A stretch of 64,000 bases of DNA from Ancylomarina salipaludis (GCF_004122035.1 NZ_SAXA01000001.1:434001-498000), one strand, 5' to 3'; shown: positions 53,698 through 63,324, counted from the stretch's first letter. Program-made: numbers and translations. The notes: a model not told the origin generated them from the sequence alone.

Positions 53698-55815
53698 ATG
53701 AGAAAACTCATTTTACCATTACTCTGTTGTTCAGTAATGGTTTCCTGTTCAAATAAAAGAACAAAAATGCACTATCCTATTTCAAAAAAAGTAGACACAA
53801 GCGATGTGTACTTCAATACCAAAGTTGCCGATCCTTACCGTTGGCTCGAAGATGATAATTCAGAAGAAACAAAAGCCTGGGTTATTGAACAAAACAAAGT
53901 GACGGATAATTATCTGAACGCGATTCATTTCAAAGAAAAAATCAAAAAACGTTTAACTGAAGTGTGGAATTACCCTAAAGTTGGCGTCCCATTCAAAAAA
54001 GGCGATCTGTATTTTCATTATCGAAATAATGGTTTACAAAACCAATCAGTCCTTTACGTTCAATCGAAACTCGAAGATGAAGCCCGGGTTTTACTCGATC
54101 CCAATCAACTTTCAGATGATGGTACGGTAGCCCTTGCAGGCATTTCGGTTTCAAGCGATAGCAAATATTTAGCTTATCTTATCGCACGCTCAGGATCTGA
54201 CTGGAACGAAGTGTATGTTAAGAATATTGCTACTGGTGAGGATATTAGTGATCATTTAATGTGGATTAAATTCTCGGGAATTTCGTGGTATAAAGATGGT
54301 TTCTTTTACGGCGCATATGATGCTCCAAAAGCCGGGACAGAACTCTCAAACTCAAATGAGTACCATAAAATTTATTACCATAAACTTGGTAGTCAGCAAT
54401 CAGAGGATCAGTTGATTTTTCAAGATTCTAAATTTCCAAAACGTTTATACGAAGCCTCAGTTACCGATGATGAAAAATACCTGATTCTATCGGCAATGTC
54501 AGCGTCCCATGGTAATGCCCTCTATTTTAAAGAGCTTAACAAAAAGAATGCTGATTTCAAACGTATTACTGACGAAATGACCTTTGACCACAAAGTGGTT
54601 GACGATGTAAATGGAAAATTATTGATGTACACCAACAATGGTGCTCCAAAATATCGATTGGTTGAAGTTGACATCAATAAACCGGAAAAAGTAAACTGGA
54701 CCGAGCTTATTCCTGAAAAGAAAAACGTATTAAATGATGTGAAACTCGCAGGCGGAAAAATTGTAGCATCCTACATGCAGGATGCCTATTCACAAATCGA
54801 AATTCTGAATATGGATGGCAGTTTCGATTATGAATTTGATTTACCTGGAATTGGAACTGCGAGTAGTTTCTCTGGTAAAAAAAATGAAGACACAGCTTTC
54901 TATAGTTTCGAATCATTTACTTCACCTGAAATTGCTTACAAATATAATTTTGACAGCAAAAAATCAGAAATATTCTATCAGCCTAAAATTAACTTCAATC
55001 CGGAAGATTTTATCACGGAGCAAAAATTTTATACCAGCAAAGATGGCACACAGGTTCCCATGTTTATCATCTATAAAAAAGGAACAAAACTGGATGGCAA
55101 CAACCCTTGCCTACTTTACGGATACGGTGGGTTCAATATAAGTTTAACCCCATATTTCACTCCTCGCCGTTTAGTATGGTTAGAAAATGGGGGTGTTTAT
55201 GTCGTTGCAAATCTTCGGGGTGGTGGTGAATACGGTGAAGACTGGCATCAGGCCGGAACTAAAATGAATAAGCAGAATGTATTCGACGACTGTATTTCAG
55301 CAGCCGAATATTTAATTCAAAACAAATTTACCAATCCAAATAAACTCGCACTTAAAGGCGGATCGAATGGCGGATTGCTGGTGGGGGCAGTAATCAATCA
55401 ACGTCCCGATTTATTTCAGGTTGCGATTCCCGAAGTTGGTGTTATGGACATGCTGCGTTATCACAAATTCACAATTGGTTGGGCTTGGGCCGGCGATTAT
55501 GGCACAAGTGCTGATAACGAAGAAATGTTTAAATATTTGTATAACTACTCGCCTGTTCATACAATTAAAGATCTGGATTACCCAGCTATAATGGTGACAA
55601 CGGCTGATCACGATGATCGTGTTGTACCTGCACATTCATTTAAATATATAGCCACACTTCAAGAGAAATATACAGGAGATAAACCGGTTATAATTCGAAT
55701 TGAATCAAAAGCCGGACATGGAGCTGGCATGCCGACTTCAAAACAAATTGAAGAATATGCTGACATCTGGTCATTCATTTTTTACAATATGAATATCAGT
55801 CCGGATATTAAATAA
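53698..55815 (+). CDS. Prolyl oligopeptidase (S9A), lipoprotein
   Basis: The 705-residue protein has a lipoprotein signal (lipobox VMVSC, Cys17), a seven-bladed propeller (about 75-430) and an alpha/beta-hydrolase domain. The catalytic Ser556 is in GGSNGG, an Asp near 640 is in HDDRVVP, and His674 is in AGHGAG. The N-terminal ADPYRWLEDDNSEETKAWV is the family signature. It would cut short proline-containing peptides, probably anchored in the periplasm or at the surface. It is monocistronic. Confidence 0.95.
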   Translation: MRKLILPLLCCSVMVSCSNKRTKMHYPISKKVDTSDVYFNTKVADPYRWLEDDNSEETKAWVIEQNKVTDNYLNAIHFKEKIKKRLTEVWNYPKVGVPFKKGDLYFHYRNNGLQNQSVLYVQSKLEDEARVLLDPNQLSDDGTVALAGISVSSDSKYLAYLIARSGSDWNEVYVKNIATGEDISDHLMWIKFSGISWYKDGFFYGAYDAPKAGTELSNSNEYHKIYYHKLGSQQSEDQLIFQDSKFPKRLYEASVTDDEKYLILSAMSASHGNALYFKELNKKNADFKRITDEMTFDHKVVDDVNGKLLMYTNNGAPKYRLVEVDINKPEKVNWTELIPEKKNVLNDVKLAGGKIVASYMQDAYSQIEILNMDGSFDYEFDLPGIGTASSFSGKKNEDTAFYSFESFTSPEIAYKYNFDSKKSEIFYQPKINFNPEDFITEQKFYTSKDGTQVPMFIIYKKGTKLDGNNPCLLYGYGGFNISLTPYFTPRRLVWLENGGVYVVANLRGGGEYGEDWHQAGTKMNKQNVFDDCISAAEYLIQNKFTNPNKLALKGGSNGGLLVGAVINQRPDLFQVAIPEVGVMDMLRYHKFTIGWAWAGDYGTSADNEEMFKYLYNYSPVHTIKDLDYPAIMVTTADHDDRVVPAHSFKYIATLQEKYTGDKPVIIRIESKAGHGAGMPTSKQIEEYADIWSFIFYNMNISPDIK

Positions 55816-55955
55816 TTCAAAGAAAATTGAATTCAATTTCTGAGGGTAGTCATTTTGATTTTTTTATCAACAATGGCTACTCTTATTTTTAAAAAAGCCT
55901 ATTATTTACGCTTCATTTTATATTTTTACGAATCCAAATCAGAAACACACATTTA

Positions 55956-56591
55956 ATGGATTATAATTTTATCGTCATCGAAGGAAATATAGGTGCCGGA
56001 AAAACATCTTTATCAAATAAAATTGCTTCAGAATTCAATGCAAAGCTTATCCTTGAGCAATTTGCAGAGAACCCTTTCCTACCTAAATTTTATAAGGAAC
56101 CTGAGAAATACTCATTTCCTCTTGAAATGTCTTTCCTTGCTGATCGATATAATCAATTAAAAAATGAGTTAAGTGAACAGGATTTATTCAAGTCGTTCAC
56201 CATTTCGGATTACTACTTCATGAAGTCTTTGATTTTTTCGAAACAAACACTTCAGGATGATGAATACAAATTATATAGCCAATTCTTTCATATTATTTAC
56301 AATTCTTTACCCAAACCCGATCTTTACGTCTATTTACATTCGGATGTAGAAAAACTGCTGGAAAATATTAAAAAGAGGGGACGAAATTACGAGCAGGATA
56401 TCACTGCTGACTACCTTCTGAAAATTCAAAACAGTTATTTTTCTTTCTTCAAACAACAACAAGATCTCAATTTTCTGGTTATTGATACAAATCAGATAGA
56501 TTTTATCAACGATGAATCAGATTATTCCAAAATATGCGAAGTAATCTTTGACACCAAGTGTAAAAAAGGACTCAACAGAGTCATAATCTAA
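55956..56591 (+). CDS. Deoxynucleoside kinase
   Basis: The 211-residue protein has the P-loop EGNIGAGKTSL (9-19), the base/sugar-binding EQFAENPFLPKFY, the DRY-like FLADRYNQL and the lid KKRGRNYEQDI (about 145-155). This is the dGK/dAK/dCK family that phosphorylates salvaged deoxynucleosides. The sequence alone does not set its base preference. Confidence 0.9.
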   Translation: MDYNFIVIEGNIGAGKTSLSNKIASEFNAKLILEQFAENPFLPKFYKEPEKYSFPLEMSFLADRYNQLKNELSEQDLFKSFTISDYYFMKSLIFSKQTLQDDEYKLYSQFFHIIYNSLPKPDLYVYLHSDVEKLLENIKKRGRNYEQDITADYLLKIQNSYFSFFKQQQDLNFLVIDTNQIDFINDESDYSKICEVIFDTKCKKGLNRVII

Positions 56592-56625
56592 CATATACTA
56601 TTCAAATATAGTTAAGGGTATAACA

Positions 56626-56653
56626 TTGGGCTTAATAAATTTTCTTAAATTTG
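56626..56653 (+). promoter_or_regulatory. Strong consensus promoter of the TPR lipoprotein gene
   Basis: TTG (56626-56628), 17 nt, TAAATTTG (56646-56653): both elements are perfect. The leader would be about 43 nt. Confidence 0.65.
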
Positions 56654-56703
56654 TTAACATGTCCGTTTTTAATTAATTACAACAACATATTTAAGTTATT
56701 ATC

Positions 56704-58428
56704 ATGAAAAAAATCAAGCTTAATCACGTAGCAGCTATGCTACTAGCAGGTGCCTTACTTTCTGGTTGTGCCGGAATGAGTAAGATGAAAAAAAATGCAA
56801 GTAACATTGATTACAATGTGACTCCTGAAATTCTTGAAGCTCACGCTCAAAAAGTTGATGTTGAGGTTAGCGTAAGAATACCAGCTAACTATTTCAACAA
56901 GAATGTAACTTTAGTAGCAACTCCTGTATTAAAGTACGATGGTGGCGAAAAAGCGTTTGCTCCTCAAACACTTCAAGGTGAAAAGGTTCAGGGCAATGCA
57001 ACGGTAGTACCTTACGAAACAGGTAAAACCATTACATACAAGGGATCTATCGATTACGATAAAGCGATGCGTATTTCTGAGCTAGAAGTGAGAATGACAG
57101 CTTCAAAAGGTGAGAAGTCATTAGATTTTGATCCTGTAAAAATTGCTGACGGTGTAAAAGCAACAGCAACTCTTGTACAAAACAATCCTGCTAATATTAT
57201 TGGTAAGGACGCTTTCCAAAGAATTATTGCTGAAACTAAAGAAGCTGATCTTCATTACCTAATCAATAGCGCTAAAGTTCGTTGGTCAGAAATGAAAAGC
57301 GAAGATATCCAAGCTTTAAGCGAATACTTCAAAGCTGTTGAAGCTAACGCAAACAAAGAATACAAAGGGATCGAGGTTTCTGCTTATGCATCACCTGATG
57401 GAGCTGAAGATTTCAATGAGAAACTAGCTAATAACCGTGAGGTGTCTTCTTCGAAATATGTTAAAAAATCGATGAAGAAAGCAAAACTTTCTAATTATGC
57501 TGACGAAGATTTCTTCAAATCTAAAGTAACTCCGGAAGACTGGGATGGTTTCAAAAAATTAATGCAGGCATCTAACATCAGAGATAAAGAATTAATTCTA
57601 CGTGTTCTTTCTATGTACTCAGATCCTGAAGTACGTGAAAAAGAAATCAAGAATATTTCTGCTGCTTTTACAGAAGTTAAAAAAGAAATCCTTCCTAAAT
57701 TGAGAAGAGCTAAATTTCTTGTAAACGTTGACAACATTGGTAAAACAGACGATCAAATTAAGGATTTGGCTAAAAACAATCCTGCTGAATTAAACGTGGA
57801 AGAATTGCTTTATGCTGCAACTCTTACTGATGTAGCTAGCGAGAAATTAGCAATCTACTCTACTGCTAAAAAACAATTTGCTGGTGATTGGAGAGCTCAT
57901 AACGATGCTGGTATGATTTTATTCGGAATGGGTAAAATTGACGAAGCTAAAGCTAACTTTGATAAAGCGGACCAACTTTCAGCTAACAACCCTGTTGTGA
58001 AAAACAACTTAGGTGCTGTTGAGCTTGTAAAAGGTAATATTGCAGAAGCTGAAGTATTATTCGGAGCTGCAACTGGTGCAGGTAACGAAGTTAACTACAA
58101 CTTGGGTATCGTAGCTATTATGAAAGCTCAATACGACTTAGCTACTCAGCAGTTTGGTGAGTGTTATTCAGTAAACTCTGCTTTAGCTAATATCCTTGCT
58201 GGGAAATACACTGTTGCTCTTGAGAAATTGAACAAGAACACAAGTGATGACGCTATGGTTGATTACCTAAAAGCAATTGTTGGTGCAAGAACTAACAACA
58301 ACAACTTAATTTTCTCTAACTTGAAATCAGCTACGGCTAAGGATGCTTCATTGAAAGCTTTCGCTAAGTCAGATCTTGAATTCTACCCAGTTTTTGAAAA
58401 CGAAGAATTTAAAGCAATTGTTGAGTAA
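56704..58428 (+). CDS. TPR-repeat lipoprotein with OmpA-like segment, probably highly expressed
   Basis: The 574-residue protein has a lipoprotein signal (LLSGC, Cys22), a beta-rich N-terminal region (about 45-165), a segment EVSAYASPDGAEDFNEKLAN (about 224-243) that resembles the OmpA peptidoglycan-binding fold, and TPR-like helices (about 370-500). The codon use (AAC, GCT, GAA, CGT) is more biased than in its neighbours, which, with a perfect promoter and a strong terminator, suggests an abundant envelope protein. A structural link between outer membrane and peptidoglycan is plausible. I know no specific name. Confidence 0.8.
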   Translation: MKKIKLNHVAAMLLAGALLSGCAGMSKMKKNASNIDYNVTPEILEAHAQKVDVEVSVRIPANYFNKNVTLVATPVLKYDGGEKAFAPQTLQGEKVQGNATVVPYETGKTITYKGSIDYDKAMRISELEVRMTASKGEKSLDFDPVKIADGVKATATLVQNNPANIIGKDAFQRIIAETKEADLHYLINSAKVRWSEMKSEDIQALSEYFKAVEANANKEYKGIEVSAYASPDGAEDFNEKLANNREVSSSKYVKKSMKKAKLSNYADEDFFKSKVTPEDWDGFKKLMQASNIRDKELILRVLSMYSDPEVREKEIKNISAAFTEVKKEILPKLRRAKFLVNVDNIGKTDDQIKDLAKNNPAELNVEELLYAATLTDVASEKLAIYSTAKKQFAGDWRAHNDAGMILFGMGKIDEAKANFDKADQLSANNPVVKNNLGAVELVKGNIAEAEVLFGAATGAGNEVNYNLGIVAIMKAQYDLATQQFGECYSVNSALANILAGKYTVALEKLNKNTSDDAMVDYLKAIVGARTNNNNLIFSNLKSATAKDASLKAFAKSDLEFYPVFENEEFKAIVE

Positions 58429-58452
58429 TTAAACTCAAATAAAAATAGATTT

Positions 58453-58482
58453 AAACGGCTCTTAAAAGAGCCGTTTTTTTTT
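58453..58482 (+). terminator. Terminator after the TPR lipoprotein gene
   Basis: AAACGGCTCTT (58453-58463) pairs with AAGAGCCGTTT (58466-58476) with a 2-nt loop, followed by six or more T's. Confidence 0.92.
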
Positions 58483-58704
58483 CGTTTATATTCAATTGAT
58501 TCAAATTCATTCATCACCACTTAAACAAGTATCCATCTAAAATTAGCTAAAGCATATGCAGATCTGCGGGATATTTTATATCTTAGCCCCACTGAAATTT
58601 CTCCATTTTGTAAACTATGATACTTTTGAAATAAAAGAGCTGGATAAATAAACTCTGGAAGAAGTATCGTCTTTTTTTAACATCGAAATCAAGCCATCTG
58701 CAAT

Positions 58705-59511
58705 ATGGAAATCAACATCCCTAAAAAACTAACGAATAACTATCAGAGCTATCTATTCTTTACTGAATTACAAGCCTCTACAAAGCAGTTGATCAAAACT
58801 GAAATTGTATTTAATTTTCAAGAAACAAAACTCATTGAATCCAATCTGTTTGCAGTTATAGGTAGTCTTATTATGGATCTTGAGAGACGCCGCAATAAAG
58901 TCCGTCTTATTAATTTTCAGGATTCCATCCTTAACCTTTTTTACACTAAAAAGATGATAAAAGGCGGGATGAAAAAGGATGTTTGGAAAAGTCTGATCAA
59001 GTGCCAATTCTTCTTAAGTCCTGACGAAGAACAGTTGACAGATTACCTTGAAAATAAAATTTTTCCTGAACGACCTGCCGTTGCCCTTAACCCTCAACTG
59101 AAGATGGCAATAGAACTGTGTGTGGCTGAAATATTCCGAAATGCTTTTGCACATAGCAATCGTAAAGAGGTTTTCATTTCGCATTACGTATCGGTTCACA
59201 ATAAAAAGCTAATCATCAGTATCGTAAACAAGGGTGCAAACATGCAGCAATTGGCAACTTCTGCACTAAAAAAAGCTCAAAATGGAATGGGTGCGATTAA
59301 ATGGGCTGTGGATTCAGGAACCACATCAAAACCATTTAAACACAATGGGATGGGCCTGTTCACAATCCGTCAGTTTATTGAGCAAAACGATGGTAAAATC
59401 CAAATTATATCAGGCAATGGCGTGTGGAAACAAGTCAAGCATCGAAAATTTACGAAACTTACGCGTAAAGAATTCCCTGGTACCATTGTAACCTTAGAAT
59501 TCAATGTATAA
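58705..59511 (+). CDS. STAS-like/HATPase (anti-sigma-kinase-like) protein
   Basis: The 268-residue protein has a STAS-like N-terminal part (about 30-95, IVFNFQETKLIESNLFAVIG) and a C-terminal GHKL ATPase. The N-box is ELCVAEIFRNAFAHS (Glu142, Asn146) and the G-box HNGMGLFTIRQF (213-224). There is no receiver, sensor or dimerisation/phosphoacceptor domain, so it is not a histidine kinase. The layout resembles RsbT/SpoIIAB-type switch kinases fused to their own STAS-like partner. No sigma factor or phosphatase is adjacent. Its role is unknown. Confidence 0.75.
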   Translation: MEINIPKKLTNNYQSYLFFTELQASTKQLIKTEIVFNFQETKLIESNLFAVIGSLIMDLERRRNKVRLINFQDSILNLFYTKKMIKGGMKKDVWKSLIKCQFFLSPDEEQLTDYLENKIFPERPAVALNPQLKMAIELCVAEIFRNAFAHSNRKEVFISHYVSVHNKKLIISIVNKGANMQQLATSALKKAQNGMGAIKWAVDSGTTSKPFKHNGMGLFTIRQFIEQNDGKIQIISGNGVWKQVKHRKFTKLTRKEFPGTIVTLEFNV

Positions 59512-59517
59512 ACTGAA

Positions 59518-59546
59518 AGTCTGAACTGTAATTTTCAATTCAGACT
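59518..59546. terminator. Hairpin between convergent genes
   Basis: AGTCTGAA (59518-59525) pairs with TTCAGACT (59539-59546). The T tract is short on the plus strand and better on the minus strand (TTTCAGTTTAT), so it serves the SPOUT gene best. Confidence 0.55.
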
Positions 59547-59559
59547 CAGAGAAAATTAA

Positions 59560-60090
59560 TTAAAACCTCAACTTCGAGAATAAATCCCAAAGTACAATAC
59601 CACAGCTAACTGAGATATTGAACGAATGCTTGGTGCCAAACTGCGGAATTTCAATACAAGATTCTGAAGCATCAACAATAGCTTGTTGTACCCCTTTCAC
59701 TTCGTTTCCAAAAACAAAGGCATACTTTTTATCCGAGTCAATCTGAAAATCAGGTAAGGATATTGAATTTTCGGCTTGTTCAATCGCATAAACATCAAAG
59801 CCTTTAGCCTTAAGATCAGCCACGGCATCTTCTGTTTTCTCGAAGTATTTCCAAGCCACAGAATCTTCAGCACCCAAAGCTGTTTTGTGCAAATCGCGAT
59901 GCGGCGGTGTCGCCGTAATGCCACACAAATAAATCGCCTCAACCAAAAGGGCATCAGAAGTACGAAAGACCGAACCAATATTGTTTAAGCTGCGCACATT
60001 GTCCAACACAATAATAAAAGGTGTTTTCTCTGCCGTTTTAAACTCATCAATACTCTTGCGATTCAGCTCGCTGTTTTTCAACTTCCTCAT
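59560..60090 (-). CDS. SPOUT (TrmH/SpoU) RNA methyltransferase
   Basis: The 176-residue protein is a single SPOUT knot domain: VLDNVRSLNNIGSVFRTSDA, FVFGNEVKGV and SFNISVSCGIVLWDL. It lacks the L30e-like N-terminal domain of RlmB, so the target may be tRNA (2'-O-methylation) rather than 23S rRNA. It cannot be assigned to TrmH or TrmL from motifs alone. Confidence 0.88.
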   Translation of the reverse strand: MRKLKNSELNRKSIDEFKTAEKTPFIIVLDNVRSLNNIGSVFRTSDALLVEAIYLCGITATPPHRDLHKTALGAEDSVAWKYFEKTEDAVADLKAKGFDVYAIEQAENSISLPDFQIDSDKKYAFVFGNEVKGVQQAIVDASESCIEIPQFGTKHSFNISVSCGIVLWDLFSKLRF

Positions 60091-60255
60091 CTTAATCTAA
60101 TATATTTATTTGTGTGCGCGAATTTAATACTAAAAACCTGGAATAAAAATTAAAGCTTTACTCACATTACAAACCAATCTTTAAATAAACCTTCACCTAA
60201 GAAAAATTGAAGCAATAAACACACCCATAAAACTTATAAAAACCACTATAAAAGA

Positions 60256-60290
60256 AAAACCTTGCAAATCACAGATCTGCAAGGCTTCTT
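60256..60290 (-). terminator. Terminator after arcA
   Basis: CCTTGCAAATC (60260-60270) pairs with GATCTGCAAGG (60274-60284) with one mismatch. On the minus strand TTTTTCTTTT follows. Confidence 0.8.
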
Positions 60291-60309
60291 TTAAAATATA
60301 TCGTTTGGC

Positions 60310-61599
60310 TTACCAGTTTACCGCTTTACGGCGGATAGGCATAGTCATACAACGTGCACCACCACCACCACGTGGCAGCTCTGATCCGTCAAGTGTAATC
60401 ACATACTTTTCGTAATCAGCCAGATTTATCTTATGGCTAATCACATCGTCAGCTGGAATAATTTCGAAACCATTTTTATTCATCTCTTCCATGGTGTAGA
60501 TATTACGAGCATATCCAACCACCTTACCTGGTCCTACAGCAAAGAAGTTCGCACCTGAATGCCACTGCTCTCTTTCCTGATTCCAAGGCTCTTTGGTTCC
60601 ACCACAATAAATAGGTTTCAATTCCATACCAAGCTTCTTAAGTGCTTGAAGTAAGTTGTTCTCATTCTTAATATTTACAACCTTACCATTCTGAATTGTA
60701 ATATGAACCGTTTGATATTTGTTTGGACGAATAATCAATGGCTCGTAAACCATACACTTGTCCTTATCAAGTAGTGTAAACACCATATCAAGATGAATAA
60801 ACGATTCCGGATGTGCAGGTAACTCCTGAACCAAAATATGACGTTGCTTCTCCTCTTTTTGCGAAAGCAGTTGAGCCAAAATAAAGTCAATACCTTGAGT
60901 TGTCGTACGCGTTCCGTTACCAATGATCAGAATATCTTCACGAGCAATTAAAACATCTCCCCCTTCAATCATACAGTTAGGGTCCATGTTTGGATTATCA
61001 ATTGGGTTAACCGTTTTCGCCTTGAATCCTGGCGTATAATCGAAAATAGCCTGCATAATCAATGATTCACGATCGCGAACCGCATTGGCCATCTTACCAA
61101 TTAAAACCTCATCAACAACTGACATTGAAGCATCACGGGTAAAGAAAAAGTTATGAAGCGGACGCATAGCATAACGCTCTTTACTTAAAAATTTAGTCAG
61201 GTTGTCTCGGGTTAAAGTAACCCCTTCAATCAACAACGAAGCCAAATCTTCAGCTGTGTGATCCAGCAAAATATCTTTAATACAATAAGTGTTTCCCTTA
61301 ACGGCAAGCTCAGGCTCAATCTTGCAAACCTTATCCACAATAATCTCTTTAACCTTATCGTCTTTTAGGATATTAGCCAATAATTCTTTTACCTGATAAG
61401 TTTGAGTGATTTCATTCAATGATCCACTCAATTGCTTGTATTCTTTTTGTGCTACTGAAAGGTTAAGAATATCGCTATAGAGAGCTCGTTCAGCATTCTC
61501 AGGTGTCATATTCTCAACTTCCGATCCTGGTGTATGAAGGATCACGCCTTCCAGTTCTCCAATTTCTGATCGAACATCTAATTCTACGTACTTAGTCAT
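60310..61599 (-). CDS. arcA: Arginine deiminase
   Basis: The 429-residue protein has the full ADI active-site set: FFTRDASMSV, IEGGDVL, HLDMVFTLLD and the C-terminal nucleophile region GGGARCMTMP (Cys417). It hydrolyses arginine to citrulline and ammonia. No ornithine carbamoyltransferase, carbamate kinase or arginine/ornithine antiporter gene is nearby, so ATP gain through the ADI pathway needs genes elsewhere. A 15-nt palindrome lies 21 nt upstream of the start. Confidence 0.96.
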   Translation of the reverse strand: MTKYVELDVRSEIGELEGVILHTPGSEVENMTPENAERALYSDILNLSVAQKEYKQLSGSLNEITQTYQVKELLANILKDDKVKEIIVDKVCKIEPELAVKGNTYCIKDILLDHTAEDLASLLIEGVTLTRDNLTKFLSKERYAMRPLHNFFFTRDASMSVVDEVLIGKMANAVRDRESLIMQAIFDYTPGFKAKTVNPIDNPNMDPNCMIEGGDVLIAREDILIIGNGTRTTTQGIDFILAQLLSQKEEKQRHILVQELPAHPESFIHLDMVFTLLDKDKCMVYEPLIIRPNKYQTVHITIQNGKVVNIKNENNLLQALKKLGMELKPIYCGGTKEPWNQEREQWHSGANFFAVGPGKVVGYARNIYTMEEMNKNGFEIIPADDVISHKINLADYEKYVITLDGSELPRGGGGARCMTMPIRRKAVNW

Positions 61600-62002
61600 G
61601 CCCTATTATGTTTTAATTCTAGTCGTTAAACGACTGATGTTTGTTGTCGTACAATTCTATTAATAATTTGCAAATGAAAGAAAAATAAAGGGCATTGAAA
61701 AGGATTGCAGCAAAGATTTTTTTCTTCTCATGCTCATTTTCCTGCAAAGAGACCTTTTCACTCTAAGCTAAACACTTAGGACAAAATCAATAAGGCAAAA
61801 TTACTGTTATATAGATTATTTTAGTCCTCTATGTAAAACAATATCCATCAGGCTTCAGATTGTTTTAAAAAGTTTCATAATCAATATTATTAACGCACTA
61901 TAAAATCTTTCTTCCAATTTTTGAATCCATTTCTTAAACTACAAAGCAATCTAATGCGTATTTTCGTAAAAAGACAAATTAAAATCCCAAGCCTTTATTG
62001 CG
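61600..62002. other. Divergent intergenic region between arcA and the DUF4294 gene
   Basis: This is 403 nt of AT-rich sequence. It contains the palindrome at 61621-61635 described separately. I see no consensus promoter for either gene. The short frame from 61921 overlaps the DUF4294 gene in another phase and is not likely to be coding. Confidence 0.45.
61621..61635 (-). promoter_or_regulatory. Palindrome upstream of arcA
   Basis: AGTCGTT-A-AACGACT has perfect 7-bp arms and ends 21 nt from the arcA start codon. The GC-containing arms stand out locally. It could bind a repressor or form a leader hairpin. Confidence 0.4.
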
Positions 62003-62665
62003 ATGCACAAACAGGTTCACATATATTTCATACTTATCCTAAGCTTCATCTTTTGCGAACACACCAATTGCTTTGGACAACTTGTTCAGGACAAAAAGCA
62101 GAGGGCTGTTGTGGTTCAGGATTCTAATCTTCATATCAACCTTAAAGAGATTAAGATAAAAGGACACAGACGATCCAAAAGAAAACATTACCGATCTTCC
62201 CGCCGGTATTGGCGAACTGTGCGCAACCTTCAAATTGTTTATCCTTATGCCGAAATGGCTAATCAAACAATCAATCAACTCAATGAAGATTTAAAACAAA
62301 TTCACTCAAAAAGAGAAAGACGAAAACTAATTCGACAAGAATATAAGGGGCTAATGAAAGCCTATAAAAAGCCTCTGATGCAACTAAAGATTTCGCAAGG
62401 GAAACTCCTCATGAAACTTATTGACCGGGAAACCGGGAGCACATCCTACTACCACTTAAAAGAGTTGAAAGGGTCAACCACGGCTTTCTTCTGGCAAACT
62501 ATTGCCAGTATGTTTGGCACATCGCTTAAATCAGAATACGAACCCGAAGGCCAGGACTGGATGATTGAAGAAATTCTTGAAAGAATGAAAAAAGGAGAAA
62601 TACCACCACCACGCAAGCTAAACCTCAAGCTTGAAACAGAAATATCAGGAAAAAACAAAAAATAA
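62003..62665 (+). CDS. DUF4294 exported protein
   Basis: The 220-residue protein has a signal peptide (about 1-25, cut near NCFGQ), a basic stretch (GHRRSKRKHYRSSRRYWRT) and the DUF4294 core with VRNLQIVYPYAEMANQTINQ and SLKSEYEPEGQDWMIEEI. The family is restricted to Bacteroidota as far as I know, and its function is unknown. The product is probably periplasmic. It converges on the next gene with a 3-nt gap. Confidence 0.8.
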   Translation: MHKQVHIYFILILSFIFCEHTNCFGQLVQDKKQRAVVVQDSNLHINLKEIKIKGHRRSKRKHYRSSRRYWRTVRNLQIVYPYAEMANQTINQLNEDLKQIHSKRERRKLIRQEYKGLMKAYKKPLMQLKISQGKLLMKLIDRETGSTSYYHLKELKGSTTAFFWQTIASMFGTSLKSEYEPEGQDWMIEEILERMKKGEIPPPRKLNLKLETEISGKNKK

Positions 62666-62668
62666 TTA

Positions 62669-63238
62669 TCAATCTGTTCTGTGTTTACTGATGATAGCAT
62701 CAACCTCAGAATCGAATAACCCAATTTTATCCAGATAATCAGAAGCCTCATCCATGTCCTTTCCTTTCAGAAAATCATAGAGAACCTGCCCATTTTCTTC
62801 TTTTTCATCCTGAATTGTCATTCTAAAACCAATTAACTTCTTTTCAAATGCCTTTTCCCATGAATAAGCTTTCATAATAAGGAATTGAATCAAAAGAGTT
62901 AAAAAGGCAAAGAATAAAATCAAAGTTCCAAAAGACTGGTTATCGGATAAAAACAACATCAAAAAACTAAAAATTACCGAAGAAATAAAAGCAGAAAGCA
63001 TCCCCATCCCAATGGTCAGATCATTAAAATACTGAGAATGATGTTTTAATTTCTTTTTACCCGAAGCGTAATAAACAAGCCAGTTCAAAAATAAATTTAA
63101 ACTCAATGAATAAAGAATCGCGCCAACCTGTGAAACTGAATTCAAGGAGAAAAAGACGCCTGCAAATAATGCTATATTCGAAAAAATAAAGGTGTAAATA
63201 TGATTTCCGCCTACATCTTTGGTATTTCTATTTTTCAT
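62669..63238 (-). CDS. Hypothetical membrane protein
   Basis: The 189-residue protein is counted from the Met at 63238. A Met 6 codons earlier is also possible. It has four hydrophobic segments (about 15-32, 36-55, 73-94, 99-119) and a soluble C-terminal tail with KGKDMDEASDYLDKIGLF. I do not recognise the family. Confidence 0.6.
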   Translation of the reverse strand: MKNRNTKDVGGNHIYTFIFSNIALFAGVFFSLNSVSQVGAILYSLSLNLFLNWLVYYASGKKKLKHHSQYFNDLTIGMGMLSAFISSVIFSFLMLFLSDNQSFGTLILFFAFLTLLIQFLIMKAYSWEKAFEKKLIGFRMTIQDEKEENGQVLYDFLKGKDMDEASDYLDKIGLFDSEVDAIISKHRTD

Positions 63239-63266
63239 CAATATTAAATTAAACAAATCTCAAATA

Positions 63267-63302
63267 GAACTCCCCACCGATACCTAATCAGATGGGGAGT
63301 TC
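63267..63302 (-). terminator. Terminator after elbB
   Basis: GAACTCCCCA (63267-63276) pairs with TGGGGAGTTC (63293-63302). On the minus strand a moderately T-rich stretch follows. Confidence 0.7.
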
Positions 63303-63324
63303 ATCTTATTCTGTATAGGGTAAA

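Noticed and set aside
61921-62127. 68-codon frame before the DUF4294 gene
   Set aside because: It overlaps the DUF4294 signal-peptide region in another phase and has no features of its own.
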